Part shown: piece by piece, positions 44,126-53,879 of the stretch
Layout of the letters: the number at the start of each line of letters is the position of its first letter
Position numbering within the stretch: the stretch's first letter is position 1
Source: CAZBLP01 sp964492825
GTDB taxonomy: Bacteria > DYJV01
Direction: 5' to 3'
Assembly (NCBI GenBank): GCA_964492825.1
Contig: CAZBLP010000001.1
Coordinates: 69,039-133,038 of the forward strand
DNA length: 64,000 nt
Made by a program: the position numbers and the translations under genes
Notes under the pieces: generated by a model
Database searches by the model: none
What the model was told of the DNA's origin: nothing
What the model saw: only the letters and a program-made list of their open reading frames with translations

Positions 44126-45523
44126 TTAAGTTTTAGCATTTGATTCTTTATTTTTTTTTAAAAACTCAAAATTTTTTTCAATTTGTTCTTTTACCTTAAT
44201 AATGGCAGTTCCTCCGTATGACATCCTTCTGTTAACAGCGGATTCCACTTTAATATATTCAAAAATATCTTTATTAAAAAGGTCTGAAAATCTTTTAAAC
44301 TCATCTATTGATAAATCAAAGAGTTCCTTGTTGCTATCTATACAATATTTTACAATTTGTCCAGTAACTTTATGTGCATTTCTAAAAGACATGCCTTTTA
44401 ATGAGAGATAATCTGCTATTTCAGTGGCTGTAGAAAATCCTTTTGATGCCCATTTAAATAAATTTTCTTTGTTAAATTTAATCTCCTGCATCATATCAAT
44501 TGTAATTAGCAAGCTGTTTTTTAAAGTATCTACTGTATCAAACAATGGCTCTTTATCTTCCTGCATGTCTTTGTTGTAAGCAAGAGGTAAAGCTTTAAGT
44601 GTAGTTAAAATAGAAACAAGATTTCCATATATTCTTCCAGTTTTACCTCTGATAAGTTCAGGTATGTCAGGATTTTTTTTCTGAGGCATTATACTGCTGC
44701 CAGTACAAAATCCATCGCTGATTTCAATAAAATCAAATTGGAATGTTGACCATAAAATTAACTCTTCAGCCAATTTACTTAAATGCATCATAACAACTGA
44801 TGAATTTGAAATAAATTCTATTATAAAATCCCTATCAGAAACAGTATCAATACTATTGTTTGTAGGAGTTTCAAAATGGAGTAAATTAGCTGTTAAAAAT
44901 CGATCTATTGGAAAAGTTGTTCCTGCAAGAGCGCCTGCTCCAAGTGGACATTCTGATAATCTTTCAAGTAAAGAATTAAATCTTGAAAAATCTCTTTTAA
45001 ACATTTCTACATATGCGAGAAGATAATGAGAGAGAAGTATTGGCTGAGCCTGCTGAAGATGGGTGAAACCAGGCATACAAATATCTAAGTTTTCTTCGGC
45101 TTTTTTATTGAAAACAGTGATTAAATCTATCAATATTTTTAAGACTTCTTTTGTCCTATTCCTAACATACATTTTTATATCAAGACTCACCTGGTCATTT
45201 CTGCTTCGTGCAGTGTGTAATTTTCCCCCTGTATCTCCTATTAATTCTATTAATCTTGCCTCAATATTCATGTGAATATCTTCAAGTTCTTCTTTAAAAT
45301 TGAATTTACCTGTTTCTATTTCATTTAATATTTGTGTTAATCCATCTATAATTTGATTGCCTTCATCAATTGTAATAATCCCTTGTTTTACAAGCATTTT
45401 ACAATGAGCAATACTACCCTGAATATCTTCTCTGTAAAGTCTTTTGTCAAAATTGATTGATGAGTTAAATTTATCAACAATTTCTCTAGTTTTTTCAGTA
45501 AAACGACCGTCCCACGGCTTCAT
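44126..45523 (-). CDS. argH: Argininosuccinate lyase
   Basis: 465 residues. The family signature GSSIMPQKKNPD (catalytic serine loop) and the substrate-binding segments TARSRNDQVSLD and GFTHLQQAQPI are present. It splits argininosuccinate to arginine and fumarate, supplying the arginine used by the polyamine operon at 31226. Its ATG overlaps the stop of the aminotransferase gene by four bases (ATGA), with a GAGGAG site. argG is not in the window. Confidence 0.97.
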   Translation of the reverse strand: MKPWDGRFTEKTREIVDKFNSSINFDKRLYREDIQGSIAHCKMLVKQGIITIDEGNQIIDGLTQILNEIETGKFNFKEELEDIHMNIEARLIELIGDTGGKLHTARSRNDQVSLDIKMYVRNRTKEVLKILIDLITVFNKKAEENLDICMPGFTHLQQAQPILLSHYLLAYVEMFKRDFSRFNSLLERLSECPLGAGALAGTTFPIDRFLTANLLHFETPTNNSIDTVSDRDFIIEFISNSSVVMMHLSKLAEELILWSTFQFDFIEISDGFCTGSSIMPQKKNPDIPELIRGKTGRIYGNLVSILTTLKALPLAYNKDMQEDKEPLFDTVDTLKNSLLITIDMMQEIKFNKENLFKWASKGFSTATEIADYLSLKGMSFRNAHKVTGQIVKYCIDSNKELFDLSIDEFKRFSDLFNKDIFEYIKVESAVNRRMSYGGTAIIKVKEQIEKNFEFLKKNKESNAKT

Positions 45524-46638
45524 ATCATCTCCTCTTTAATGATTTTTGATATATATTTAATATCTTTCTCAGTTAAGTCAGTACCGCTTGGCAAACATAT
45601 GCCCTGCTTAAACAATTTCTCGCTTGTCCCATTTATCAGTTTGCTGCAATTTTTAAAAACAGGTTGAAGATGCATAGGTTTCCATAAAGGTCGTGCTTCA
45701 ATATTATGTTTATTTAATTTTCTTATAATTGTAATTGGAGAAGTTTTTTTCATAATTAAGCAAGTTAGCCATCTGTTACCATAAGCATTTTTCAGTTCCG
45801 GCATAAAAATTATCTCTTCTATATTTTGTAATTGCTCTTGATAATATTTGAAAATTTCTCTTTTTTTATTTATTCTATGTTCTAATATTTCCATCTGACC
45901 AACGCCAATGGCTGCAAGAACGTTGCTCATACGGTAGTTGTAACCTATTTCTTTATGTTCATACCATAGATAATCCTCTTTTGCCTGAGTTGCATAAAAT
46001 TTTGCTTTTTCAATGTAATGTTCATTGTTGCTTACAAGCATTCCGCCGCCTGAAGTTGTAATTATTTTATTACCATTAAAGGAGAATATCCCAATATCTC
46101 CGAACCCTCCTGTGAATTTATTGTTATATTTTGCCCCTAAAGATTCAGCAGCATCTTCTATTAAAAATATGTTGTTTGCATTGCAAATTTCTGAAATTTT
46201 TTCAATATTAGCAGGTTGACCGTATAAATGAGTAACTATCAATGCTTTGGGTTTTTTATTATTTCTTTCTAAAAAATTAATAGCCTCTTCCAGCAAAGAA
46301 GGGTCAAGATTCCATGAACTTAAATTACTGTCAATGAAGAATGGTGTGGCTCCTTGAAAAATTATAGGTGAAGCAGAGCCTATAAAGGTAAAAGTTGAAC
46401 ATAAAACTATATCTGAGTTTGAAATGTTAAGAACTTTCAGAGCAAGATGGATTGCAGCAGTGCCTGAACTAACAGCTGCTGCATATTTTATCCCGGTAAA
46501 TTGTGAGACAATTTGTTCAAATTTTTCAATATATTCTCCCACAGGAGCAATATAGTTGCTTTTAAACACTTCTTCTATATATCTCAATTCATTACCGCCC
46601 ATATGAGGTGGTGATAAAAATATCCTTTTATTTTGCAC
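45520..46638 (-). CDS. DegT/DnrJ/EryC1-type PLP sugar aminotransferase
   Basis: 372 residues. The PLP lysine is K191 (FSFNGNKIITTSGGGM). The start PPHMGGNELRYIEEVFKSNYIAP and the segment SSGTAAIHLAL are typical of aminotransferases for UDP-4-keto sugars (EpsN/PglE-like). It would make an amino sugar for a surface glycan or protein glycosylation. It is placed between xseA and argH with four-base coupling to argH, a functionally odd setting. No sugar dehydratase or acetyltransferase is adjacent. Confidence 0.9.
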   Translation of the reverse strand: MQNKRIFLSPPHMGGNELRYIEEVFKSNYIAPVGEYIEKFEQIVSQFTGIKYAAAVSSGTAAIHLALKVLNISNSDIVLCSTFTFIGSASPIIFQGATPFFIDSNLSSWNLDPSLLEEAINFLERNNKKPKALIVTHLYGQPANIEKISEICNANNIFLIEDAAESLGAKYNNKFTGGFGDIGIFSFNGNKIITTSGGGMLVSNNEHYIEKAKFYATQAKEDYLWYEHKEIGYNYRMSNVLAAIGVGQMEILEHRINKKREIFKYYQEQLQNIEEIIFMPELKNAYGNRWLTCLIMKKTSPITIIRKLNKHNIEARPLWKPMHLQPVFKNCSKLINGTSEKLFKQGICLPSGTDLTEKDIKYISKIIKEEMI

Positions 46639-46646
46639 GATTCCCC

Positions 46647-47987
46647 CTAATGATTTTCAACTTTTGCTAAAATATTTCCATCTGAAACCTTAATGTTAAT
46701 TCTGTCATTAATTTTTACATCATTAATGCTTTGTATTAATTTTTTATTTTTCTGAACAATAGCGTACCCTCTGTTTAAAATATTTAACGGGCTTAAATAA
46801 TGTAAATTCTGCATAAAATTCAAAAGAGAGTTTTTTTTTGAATTAAAAAGAGCAAAATAATTTTTATATAAGTTATTTGAGAAATAATCAAGTTTATCTT
46901 TGTAATTTTTGATTTTCATTTTAGGATTGAATTGATACAGCTGTAATGTCAGGTGTTTTACCTTTTCGTTTCTACTGTTAAAATATTGGGAAAATGAATT
47001 TATTAAATCTTTTTTTATTATTTTTATTTTATTGTTAAAATGCGTAATTTCCCATCTGAAATTGTTAAGATTTGTATTTGAATTATTTATTATATGCTTA
47101 TAATAGTCAATTTTGGATTTAATCAAAAGAGTTAATCTTTTTGTAAGATTATCTAAGTGAATGGAAACTTCCTGTTTGTTTTTTACCACTAATTCAGCTG
47201 CTGCTGAAGGGGTAGGTGCTCTTAAATCAGCAACAAGGTCGGAAATTGAAAAGTCTGTTTCATGTCCGACTGCTGATATTATAGGTATATTTGATTTAAA
47301 AATAGCCCTTGCCACTGTTTCGTCATTGAAAGGCATTAAGTCTTCTATACTTCCTCCGCCTCTTGCTAAAATAATTACATCTATATTTTCCCTGAAGTTA
47401 TTAAAGAATTTTATTCCTTCAGTTATTAAATTGGGAGCTTCTTCTCCTTGAACCTTTACAGGAAAAATAAATAATTCTATACCAGTAAATCTTCTATTTA
47501 ATACATTTAAAATATCGCGAATAGCTGCACCTGTAACAGAAGTAACAACTCCTATTTTCTCAGGGAATTTTGGAATGTTCTTTTTGAATTTTTTTTCAAA
47601 CAATCCTTCTTTAAATAGTTTTTCTTTTAATTTTTCAATCTGCATATATAATTTGCCAATACCGTAAGGTTCGAGATAGTCGATGATTATCTGGTATTCC
47701 CCCCTTGGTTCATATAGAGATATCCTTCCTCTAACTACAATTTCCTCGCCATTTTTTATATTGTAATTAATTAATTTTTTTTGTGTTTTAAAAAGAACAG
47801 CTTTTATAGAAGCTGTTTTATCTTTTAGAGTGAAGTAAGTATGACCAGACATAGGTGTGACAACATTGGAAACTTCTCCAAGTATCCAAACATCAAAGAA
47901 TTCATCTTCTATAATATTTTTTATTTCTTCGGTTATTTCGGAAACAGTGTAAAATTTTTTCTCTAATATAGGTAGAATCTGTGCCAT
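46647..47987 (-). CDS. xseA: Exodeoxyribonuclease VII large subunit
   Basis: 446 residues, normal length. The N-terminal OB fold (about 10-110) is followed by the nuclease domain with VTSVTGAAIRDILNVL, ILARGGGSIEDL and SAVGHETDFSISDLVAD. A long coiled region (about 280-400) precedes the C-terminal YAIVQKN element. It forms the single-strand exonuclease with small XseB subunits; xseB is not next to it. It has its own upstream region shared divergently with clpB. Confidence 0.95.
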   Translation of the reverse strand: MAQILPILEKKFYTVSEITEEIKNIIEDEFFDVWILGEVSNVVTPMSGHTYFTLKDKTASIKAVLFKTQKKLINYNIKNGEEIVVRGRISLYEPRGEYQIIIDYLEPYGIGKLYMQIEKLKEKLFKEGLFEKKFKKNIPKFPEKIGVVTSVTGAAIRDILNVLNRRFTGIELFIFPVKVQGEEAPNLITEGIKFFNNFRENIDVIILARGGGSIEDLMPFNDETVARAIFKSNIPIISAVGHETDFSISDLVADLRAPTPSAAAELVVKNKQEVSIHLDNLTKRLTLLIKSKIDYYKHIINNSNTNLNNFRWEITHFNNKIKIIKKDLINSFSQYFNSRNEKVKHLTLQLYQFNPKMKIKNYKDKLDYFSNNLYKNYFALFNSKKNSLLNFMQNLHYLSPLNILNRGYAIVQKNKKLIQSINDVKINDRINIKVSDGNILAKVENH

Positions 47988-48238
47988 AATTTAAATTATA
48001 TTAAAGTTTGAATTTATAGTCAAATAAAAAATTGACTAATATGAAAAAGAAACTAATTTAAACAGTGTAGGGTATAAAAAATTTTAAATTAAATTAGTTG
48101 ATAGACAATGAATAATGAAAAATTAAAAAATGGATTTAGGATTTTGGGATTAAAGATTAGTAAAAAACTACATCTGAAATCCCAACAACTAAATCTTAAT
48201 TCAACTTTGAACATTAAGCTATTAAAAAGGAGGTTAAT

Positions 48239-50845
48239 ATGGATTTAAATAAATTTACTCAAAAATCTATTGAAGCATTGCAAGAAGCACAGAAAATTGC
48301 AATTTCAAAAAGAAACCAGAATGTTGATGTTGAGCATTTGGTTTATGCCTTGCTTACACAAGAAGGAGGGCTTGTTCCTGTAATATTAGATGCAATGAAT
48401 GTTGAAAAAAATAATATTATAAATGACATTAAAAATGAAATTGAGAAAATTCCGCAGGTTGCGGGACCGGGGGTAGACAGTGGTCAGGTATATATTACAA
48501 ACAGATTAAATAGAGTTTTTATTGAATCTGAAAATGAAATGAAAAAATGGGGAGATGAATTTTTAAGTGTTGAAATCATACTGTTAAGCTTGTTTGTTTT
48601 GGAAAGTTCAGATAAAATAGTACAAATTTTAAACAAATATGGAATTTACCGAGATAATTTGGAAAAAATAATAAAAAATATTAGGAGGGATGAAAAAGTG
48701 ACAAATCAAAATCCTGAATCAACAATGAATGCATTGGATAAATTTGCAATAAATCTTACCCAAAAAGCATCAGAAGGCAAATTAGATCCTGTTATTGGTA
48801 GGGATGATGAAATTCGGAGAGTTATTCAGGTATTGTCCAGAAGGACAAAAAATAATCCTGTTTTAATAGGGGAGCCTGGTGTTGGAAAAACAGCTATTGT
48901 TGAAGGACTGGCACAGAGAATTGTAAATAAAGATGTTCCAGAAGGGCTTAAAGATAAAGAAGTGCTTTCTCTTGATATGGGTGCATTAATAGCAGGGGCT
49001 AAATTTAGAGGCGAATTTGAGGAAAGATTAAAAGCAGTTTTAAAAGAAGTGCAGAAGTCTGAAGGAAAGATAATACTTTTTATTGATGAACTTCACACTG
49101 TAGTTGGTGCAGGAGCTGCAGAAGGCGCAATGGACGCAGGCAACCTTTTAAAGCCGCTACTTGCAAGAGGAGAACTGCACTGTATAGGAGCAACAACTTT
49201 AAATGAATATAAAAAATATATTGAGAAAGATGCAGCACTTGAAAGAAGGTTCCAGCCGGTACTTGTAAATGAACCTTCTGTGGAAGATACTATATCCATT
49301 TTAAGAGGATTAAAGGAAAGGTATGAGAATCATCATGGTGTAAGGATTAAGGATTCTGCGCTGGTTGCTGCAGCAGTTTTAAGTCACAGATATATTAGTG
49401 ACAGGTTTTTGCCTGACAAGGCAATTGATCTTATTGATGAAGCAGCTGCAAGGTTAAGAACTGAAATAGATTCATTGCCAAGTGAACTTGATGAAATAAC
49501 AAGAAAAGTTATGCAGCTTGAAATAGAAGCTCAGGCTTTAAAAAAAGAATCAGATGAAGGTTCTAAGAAACGACTTGAAAACATAAATAAAGAACTTGCT
49601 AATTTAAAAGAGAAGAAAAATCAGTTGGAAACTCAGTGGAACCTTGAAAAAGAGATTATTAAAGAGATTAGGGATATTAAGAGACAAATAGAAGAGACCA
49701 AACTTGAAATAGAAAAAGCAGAAAGGGAATATGATTTAAATAAAGCAGCTCAATTAAAATATGGCAAGTTGAGAGACCTTGAAGTTAAATTAAAAAAGAA
49801 AGAAGAACAGGCGAAAAATAGAAGCAGTGAAAACAAATTATTAAAAGAAGAAGTTGATGAAGATGATATTGCTCTTGTGTTGTCAAGGTGGACAGGAATA
49901 CCTGTAACAAAACTTCTTGAAGGTGAAAAACAGAAGTTATTGAACCTTGAAAAACATCTGCATACACGTGTTATAGGACAAGATGAGGCAGTGACAGCAG
50001 TTTCCCAAGCAATATTAAGAGCAAGAGCAGGTTTGAAAGATCCCACAAGACCCATTGGCAGTTTTATATTTCTTGGCCCTACAGGAGTGGGTAAAACAGA
50101 GCTGGCAAAAACTCTTGCAGAAAGCCTCTTTGATGATGAAAACAATATGATTAGACTTGACATGAGTGAATTTATGGAACGTCATACAGTTGCAAAATTA
50201 ATAGGAGCACCTCCAGGATATGTAGGTTATGAAGAAGGCGGGCAACTTACAGAAGCTGTAAGAAGGAAACCATATTGTGTAATTCTGCTTGATGAAATTG
50301 AAAAAGCACATCCTGATGTGTTTAATATTTTACTTCAGATTTTAGATGATGGAAGGCTTACAGATTCTCAAGGGAAAACTATTGATTTTAAAAATACTGT
50401 AATAATAATGACTTCGAATATAGGCAGTGAAACAATTTTGAATTACAAACCTGATGAAGATTTTGAAAAAGTTAAAACAACAGTTACTAATATGCTGATA
50501 AACTATTTTAAACCTGAATTTCTAAACAGGGTAGATGAAATAGTCGTATTTCATGGTTTAACAAAAGATAATATTAAAGAAATTTTAAAATTACAGATTC
50601 AGGCATTGAATATGAGGTTGCAAGACAATGACATTAATATTGAACTTACTGAAAAAGCAGCAGATTTTATTGTAAAAGTCGGATATGACCCACACTATGG
50701 TGCTAGGCCATTAAGAAGAACAATTCAGAGATATATTGAAAATTCTCTTTCAAGAGAGATAATTTCAGGAAATGTGAAACCTGGAGACAAGTTAATAATT
50801 GATTATGACGATAAAGAAGATAAAATAATTTTTAGACAAGGGTAG
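48239..50845 (+). CDS. clpB: ClpB disaggregase
   Basis: 868 residues, full-length ClpB. The N domain (1-145), first AAA+ domain with GEPGVGKTA and FIDELHTVVGAG, a coiled M domain (about 410-525, Lys/Glu-rich), and second AAA+ domain with GPTGVGKTELAKT and CVILLDEIEKAH are all present. The M domain marks ClpB and not ClpA/ClpC. It rescues aggregated proteins with DnaK. The start has a strong AAAGGAGG site. A second start is likely at GTG codon 154 (see 48683-48700). No HrcA or CIRCE element was seen upstream. The gene is followed by a terminator. Confidence 0.97.
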   Translation: MDLNKFTQKSIEALQEAQKIAISKRNQNVDVEHLVYALLTQEGGLVPVILDAMNVEKNNIINDIKNEIEKIPQVAGPGVDSGQVYITNRLNRVFIESENEMKKWGDEFLSVEIILLSLFVLESSDKIVQILNKYGIYRDNLEKIIKNIRRDEKVTNQNPESTMNALDKFAINLTQKASEGKLDPVIGRDDEIRRVIQVLSRRTKNNPVLIGEPGVGKTAIVEGLAQRIVNKDVPEGLKDKEVLSLDMGALIAGAKFRGEFEERLKAVLKEVQKSEGKIILFIDELHTVVGAGAAEGAMDAGNLLKPLLARGELHCIGATTLNEYKKYIEKDAALERRFQPVLVNEPSVEDTISILRGLKERYENHHGVRIKDSALVAAAVLSHRYISDRFLPDKAIDLIDEAAARLRTEIDSLPSELDEITRKVMQLEIEAQALKKESDEGSKKRLENINKELANLKEKKNQLETQWNLEKEIIKEIRDIKRQIEETKLEIEKAEREYDLNKAAQLKYGKLRDLEVKLKKKEEQAKNRSSENKLLKEEVDEDDIALVLSRWTGIPVTKLLEGEKQKLLNLEKHLHTRVIGQDEAVTAVSQAILRARAGLKDPTRPIGSFIFLGPTGVGKTELAKTLAESLFDDENNMIRLDMSEFMERHTVAKLIGAPPGYVGYEEGGQLTEAVRRKPYCVILLDEIEKAHPDVFNILLQILDDGRLTDSQGKTIDFKNTVIIMTSNIGSETILNYKPDEDFEKVKTTVTNMLINYFKPEFLNRVDEIVVFHGLTKDNIKEILKLQIQALNMRLQDNDINIELTEKAADFIVKVGYDPHYGARPLRRTIQRYIENSLSREIISGNVKPGDKLIIDYDDKEDKIIFRQG
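48683..48700 (+). promoter_or_regulatory. Internal ribosome-binding site and GTG start within clpB
   Basis: A perfect AGGAGG (48683-48688) lies 9 bases before an in-frame GTG (codon 154), at the junction of the N domain and first AAA+ domain. E. coli ClpB uses a GTG at about codon 149 to make a form without the N domain. The same device is probable here. Confidence 0.6.
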
Positions 50846-50855
50846 AGTATTTAGA

Positions 50856-50890
50856 CGGCATTCGACTTTAATTAAGTCGAGTGCTGTTTT
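50856..50890 (+). terminator. Rho-independent terminator after clpB
   Basis: A 13-bp stem with two wobble or mismatch positions (arms 50856-50868 and 50874-50886, core TTCGACTT/AAGTCGAG) has a five-base loop and is followed by TTTT. It lies 11 bases past the clpB stop. Confidence 0.8.
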
Positions 50891-50945
50891 CATATTATAT
50901 TTAATAACCTGAGATGACCTTATAATATAAACTTCCTCAAAATAC

Positions 50946-50974
50946 TTGACTTTTAGAAGATTCAAAAGTATCAT
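50946..50974 (+). promoter_or_regulatory. Sigma-70 promoter of the hybrid kinase
   Basis: TTGACT (50946-50951) and TATCAT (50969-50974) are 17 bases apart, each five of six to consensus. The start would be near 50981, with a 43-base leader. It rules against the long open frame beginning at 50946, since that would start in the -35 element. Confidence 0.7.
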
Positions 50975-51023
50975 TATTAATGAAATCTATCTGAATTGTT
51001 TTCAAATTAAACAAGGAAAAAAT

Positions 51024-53849
51024 TTGGAAAATAGAAATTTTAAGAATTATATCCAAAATTTCATTTCACTAACGTTCTTAATTACTATTATAGTGTTCAG
51101 CATAATTGCTTATTTTACGATTAAGAAAGTCGCATATCCAATCCTTCTTTCCAAAGAGTATGAAAACATTAGAAATATCGGGAATAGCATTGTTCTTGAA
51201 CTTAGAAATAAAATAAAAAATGCTGAAACTTTATCTTTAACTGAAGCAAATATTTACAAACTATTAGAAAAGAAAAAAAGTGTTTTTATAAAAATCATTC
51301 CAAATTTTTTAAATCTTTCAGGTTATGAAAATATTATTGCAGGAGGAGGAATATGGCCTGAGCCGTATACTTTTAGCAAAAAAGATTTTTACAGAAGTTT
51401 TTTCTGGGGTAGAGATAAAAATGGAATTTTAAAGTATTATAATGATTACAATAATCCATCGGGAAAAGGCTATTTTCATGAAGAGTGGTATGTACCAGTA
51501 AAATTTTTAGATAAATCAAAAGTATATTGGTCAAGGTCATACATAGATCCGTATTCCAAGCAGCCAATGGTGACATGCACTTCACCTATAATAGACAATA
51601 AAAAATTTTTAGGAGTTGCAACAGTTGATTTAAAGTTGGAGGGTTTGGAAAAGTTATTTTCGCAATATGCAAAAAAAGTAAACGGATATATTTTTGTCCT
51701 TGATAGGGAAAATAATTTTTTATATTTCCCAAAGGGCAAAACTGTCAGATGGAAAGGAAGTTTTTATAAAAAATATATCAATTTATCAGAATTTACTAAA
51801 AGGTTTCCTCGCTTTAGTATTATAAAAAATAAAATTGAATCAATGGATTATAAATTTATTAATTTGGCAAGACAAAAAAACTCAAGATTTGACAAGATAG
51901 CAGATAAAATATCTGAAGAATCCTACCAAATTAGTAAACAAGAAGCTGTTTTAATAACAACAATTTTAACAAATCCTTTAAAATTGAAACTTGCAAGCAA
52001 CTTGGAATCTTTTAAAGTAGAAAAAGATATGATTTTCAATGAACCTGCAATTTGTACTATTATATATATGCCAGGTACCTATTGGAAAATTGGTGTTGTT
52101 GTTACTGAGAAATTAATGTCCAATTTAGTTAATCAAATTTCTTGGAGAATTATTTCGAACCTCTTTTTTCCTATAATTTTTATCCTTTTAATCGGATATT
52201 TTCTAATTAGACATAATCTTCTTGTTCCTTTGAAAAAAATTACTTTGGAATTGTTAAATCCTCATGACAAAGAAGATTTTTATATTAATTACTCCAGTAA
52301 TAACGAGCTTGGCAGGTTAGTTTATTATTTTAATAAAAGGACAAGAGAATTAAAAGAAAGTGAAGCTTATTCAAAAGCAATTTTTGAACAATCTCCGGTT
52401 CCCATTCAGATTTTTGATAAAAAAGGTATAGCTATTGATGCTAACAAAGCATGGGAAAATATGTGGGGCATGGATAAAAGAGATTTTAATGGAAAATATA
52501 ATATTTTTAGAGACAAAATCTTTAAAAACAGCAAAGAATTTAAATACATTCATGATGTTTTCAATGGTAAGCCATATATTATAAAAAAATTTGAGTATAA
52601 ATTAAAAACCGTTGCCAATATAGGGAGAGACAGAATACTTAATGTTATAATGTTTCCCATTAAAGATACCAATTCCAATATTGTTAGAGTTGTTGTCATA
52701 CAGGAGGATATCACTGATAAAGTAAAAATGGAAGAATCTATTCAAAGAATTGGGCAATTAGAAGCATTAGGCGAGCTTTCAGCAGGAGTGGCACATGATT
52801 TCAATAATATTCTTACAGGTATGGTGCTTAATCTTGAAATGCTGGAAATCAAACTTAAGGGAAATAGAGAGGCGATAAGATTTATTAATAAAATCAAGAT
52901 AAGTATGGATTCTGCAAAAAATTTAATACATAAAATAAGGATGGTTTCCAGAAGAGAAGAGCATAAAATGTTTCCGTGTAAATTAAATGAGATTTTAAAA
53001 GAATCTCTTGATATAATAAAACCGGCAATATCATCTAATATAGATTTAAAAGTTCATATTTTAGGAAATCACTTTTGGATAGAATGTGATAAAAACAGTA
53101 TAAATCAACTGATTATGAATCTAATTATAAATGCAAGAGATGCGATTAAAACAGCTGAAAGGTCTAATGGATTAATAGAAATTACTCTTAAAGAGGAAAA
53201 TAATTTTATAATTCTAAAAGTTTCAGATAACGGAATTGGGATTCCTGAAGAAATTAAAGAAAGAATTTTTGAACCATTTTTCAGTACCAAACAAAAAACA
53301 GAACATAGAGGTACAGGACTTGGGTTGTCAATAGTTTTTAATATAGTAATAATGCATAAAGGTGAGATAGCAGTTAAATCTGAAGTAGGAAAGGGCACAA
53401 CATTTACTGTGAAATTTTATTTACTTGATTATCAAATAGATGATAGGAAAGAGGATAAAAAAAACATCCGTTTAAACAAAAGTCTATATAATAAAACAGT
53501 TTTGCTTGTTGAAGATGAAGATAATGTCAGTGAGGCTGAATCTGAAATTTTAAAATATTTGGGATTTAAAGTTGTAAATGCCAAAAATGGCAAAGAAGCT
53601 GTTGATATTGTGAAATCCAGTGAAAAAATTGATATAGTTTTGATAGATTGGGATATGCCTATAATGAATGGAGAAAAGGCTATTCTTGATATAAGAAAAA
53701 TTAATCAAACAATACCTATTTTTATTGTATCAGGTGCAATTAGTGAAAGAATGGAAAAATTTAAAAATAGTGGATTAATAACAGAGATTATTAATAAACC
53801 ATTTAAGAAAGATGAGATTATTGAAAAATTCAATTTTTACATAAACTGA
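51024..53849 (+). CDS. Cache-PAS hybrid histidine kinase with receiver domain
   Basis: 941 residues from TTG at 51024, chosen because an AAGGA site lies 6 bases upstream and a promoter lies just before it. A first membrane helix (about 13-33) is followed by a large extracellular dCache-like sensor (WSRSYIDPYSKQPMVT, then FLGVATVDLKLE) and a second helix (about 375-395). Next come a PAS domain, HisKA (AGVAHDFNNILTG), HATPase_c (NARDA, DNGIGIPEE, GTGLGLS) and a C-terminal receiver (LLVEDEDN, DWDMPIMNG). It senses a periplasmic ligand. No output regulator is adjacent. The HEEWY segment lacks the Arg of the amino-acid Cache motif. The gene is convergent with the pilus locus. Confidence 0.9.
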   Translation: MENRNFKNYIQNFISLTFLITIIVFSIIAYFTIKKVAYPILLSKEYENIRNIGNSIVLELRNKIKNAETLSLTEANIYKLLEKKKSVFIKIIPNFLNLSGYENIIAGGGIWPEPYTFSKKDFYRSFFWGRDKNGILKYYNDYNNPSGKGYFHEEWYVPVKFLDKSKVYWSRSYIDPYSKQPMVTCTSPIIDNKKFLGVATVDLKLEGLEKLFSQYAKKVNGYIFVLDRENNFLYFPKGKTVRWKGSFYKKYINLSEFTKRFPRFSIIKNKIESMDYKFINLARQKNSRFDKIADKISEESYQISKQEAVLITTILTNPLKLKLASNLESFKVEKDMIFNEPAICTIIYMPGTYWKIGVVVTEKLMSNLVNQISWRIISNLFFPIIFILLIGYFLIRHNLLVPLKKITLELLNPHDKEDFYINYSSNNELGRLVYYFNKRTRELKESEAYSKAIFEQSPVPIQIFDKKGIAIDANKAWENMWGMDKRDFNGKYNIFRDKIFKNSKEFKYIHDVFNGKPYIIKKFEYKLKTVANIGRDRILNVIMFPIKDTNSNIVRVVVIQEDITDKVKMEESIQRIGQLEALGELSAGVAHDFNNILTGMVLNLEMLEIKLKGNREAIRFINKIKISMDSAKNLIHKIRMVSRREEHKMFPCKLNEILKESLDIIKPAISSNIDLKVHILGNHFWIECDKNSINQLIMNLIINARDAIKTAERSNGLIEITLKEENNFIILKVSDNGIGIPEEIKERIFEPFFSTKQKTEHRGTGLGLSIVFNIVIMHKGEIAVKSEVGKGTTFTVKFYLLDYQIDDRKEDKKNIRLNKSLYNKTVLLVEDEDNVSEAESEILKYLGFKVVNAKNGKEAVDIVKSSEKIDIVLIDWDMPIMNGEKAILDIRKINQTIPIFIVSGAISERMEKFKNSGLITEIINKPFKKDEIIEKFNFYIN

Positions 53850-53879
53850 TTAATGGAAATTTGAAATTTTAAGTATATA

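Noticed and set aside
47988..48238. CIRCE element or heat-shock promoter before clpB
   Set aside because: No TTAGCACTC-N9-GAGTGCTAA-like palindrome; a TTGACT at 48032 has only weak -10 partners. An 8-bp stem (TTGGGATT/AATCCCAA) in the leader has a loop over 30 bases.
50946..51023. Longer N-terminus of the hybrid kinase from the TTG at 50946
   Set aside because: That TTG is part of the -35 element of a good promoter, so it cannot be in the mRNA; the TTG at 51024 has a ribosome-binding site.
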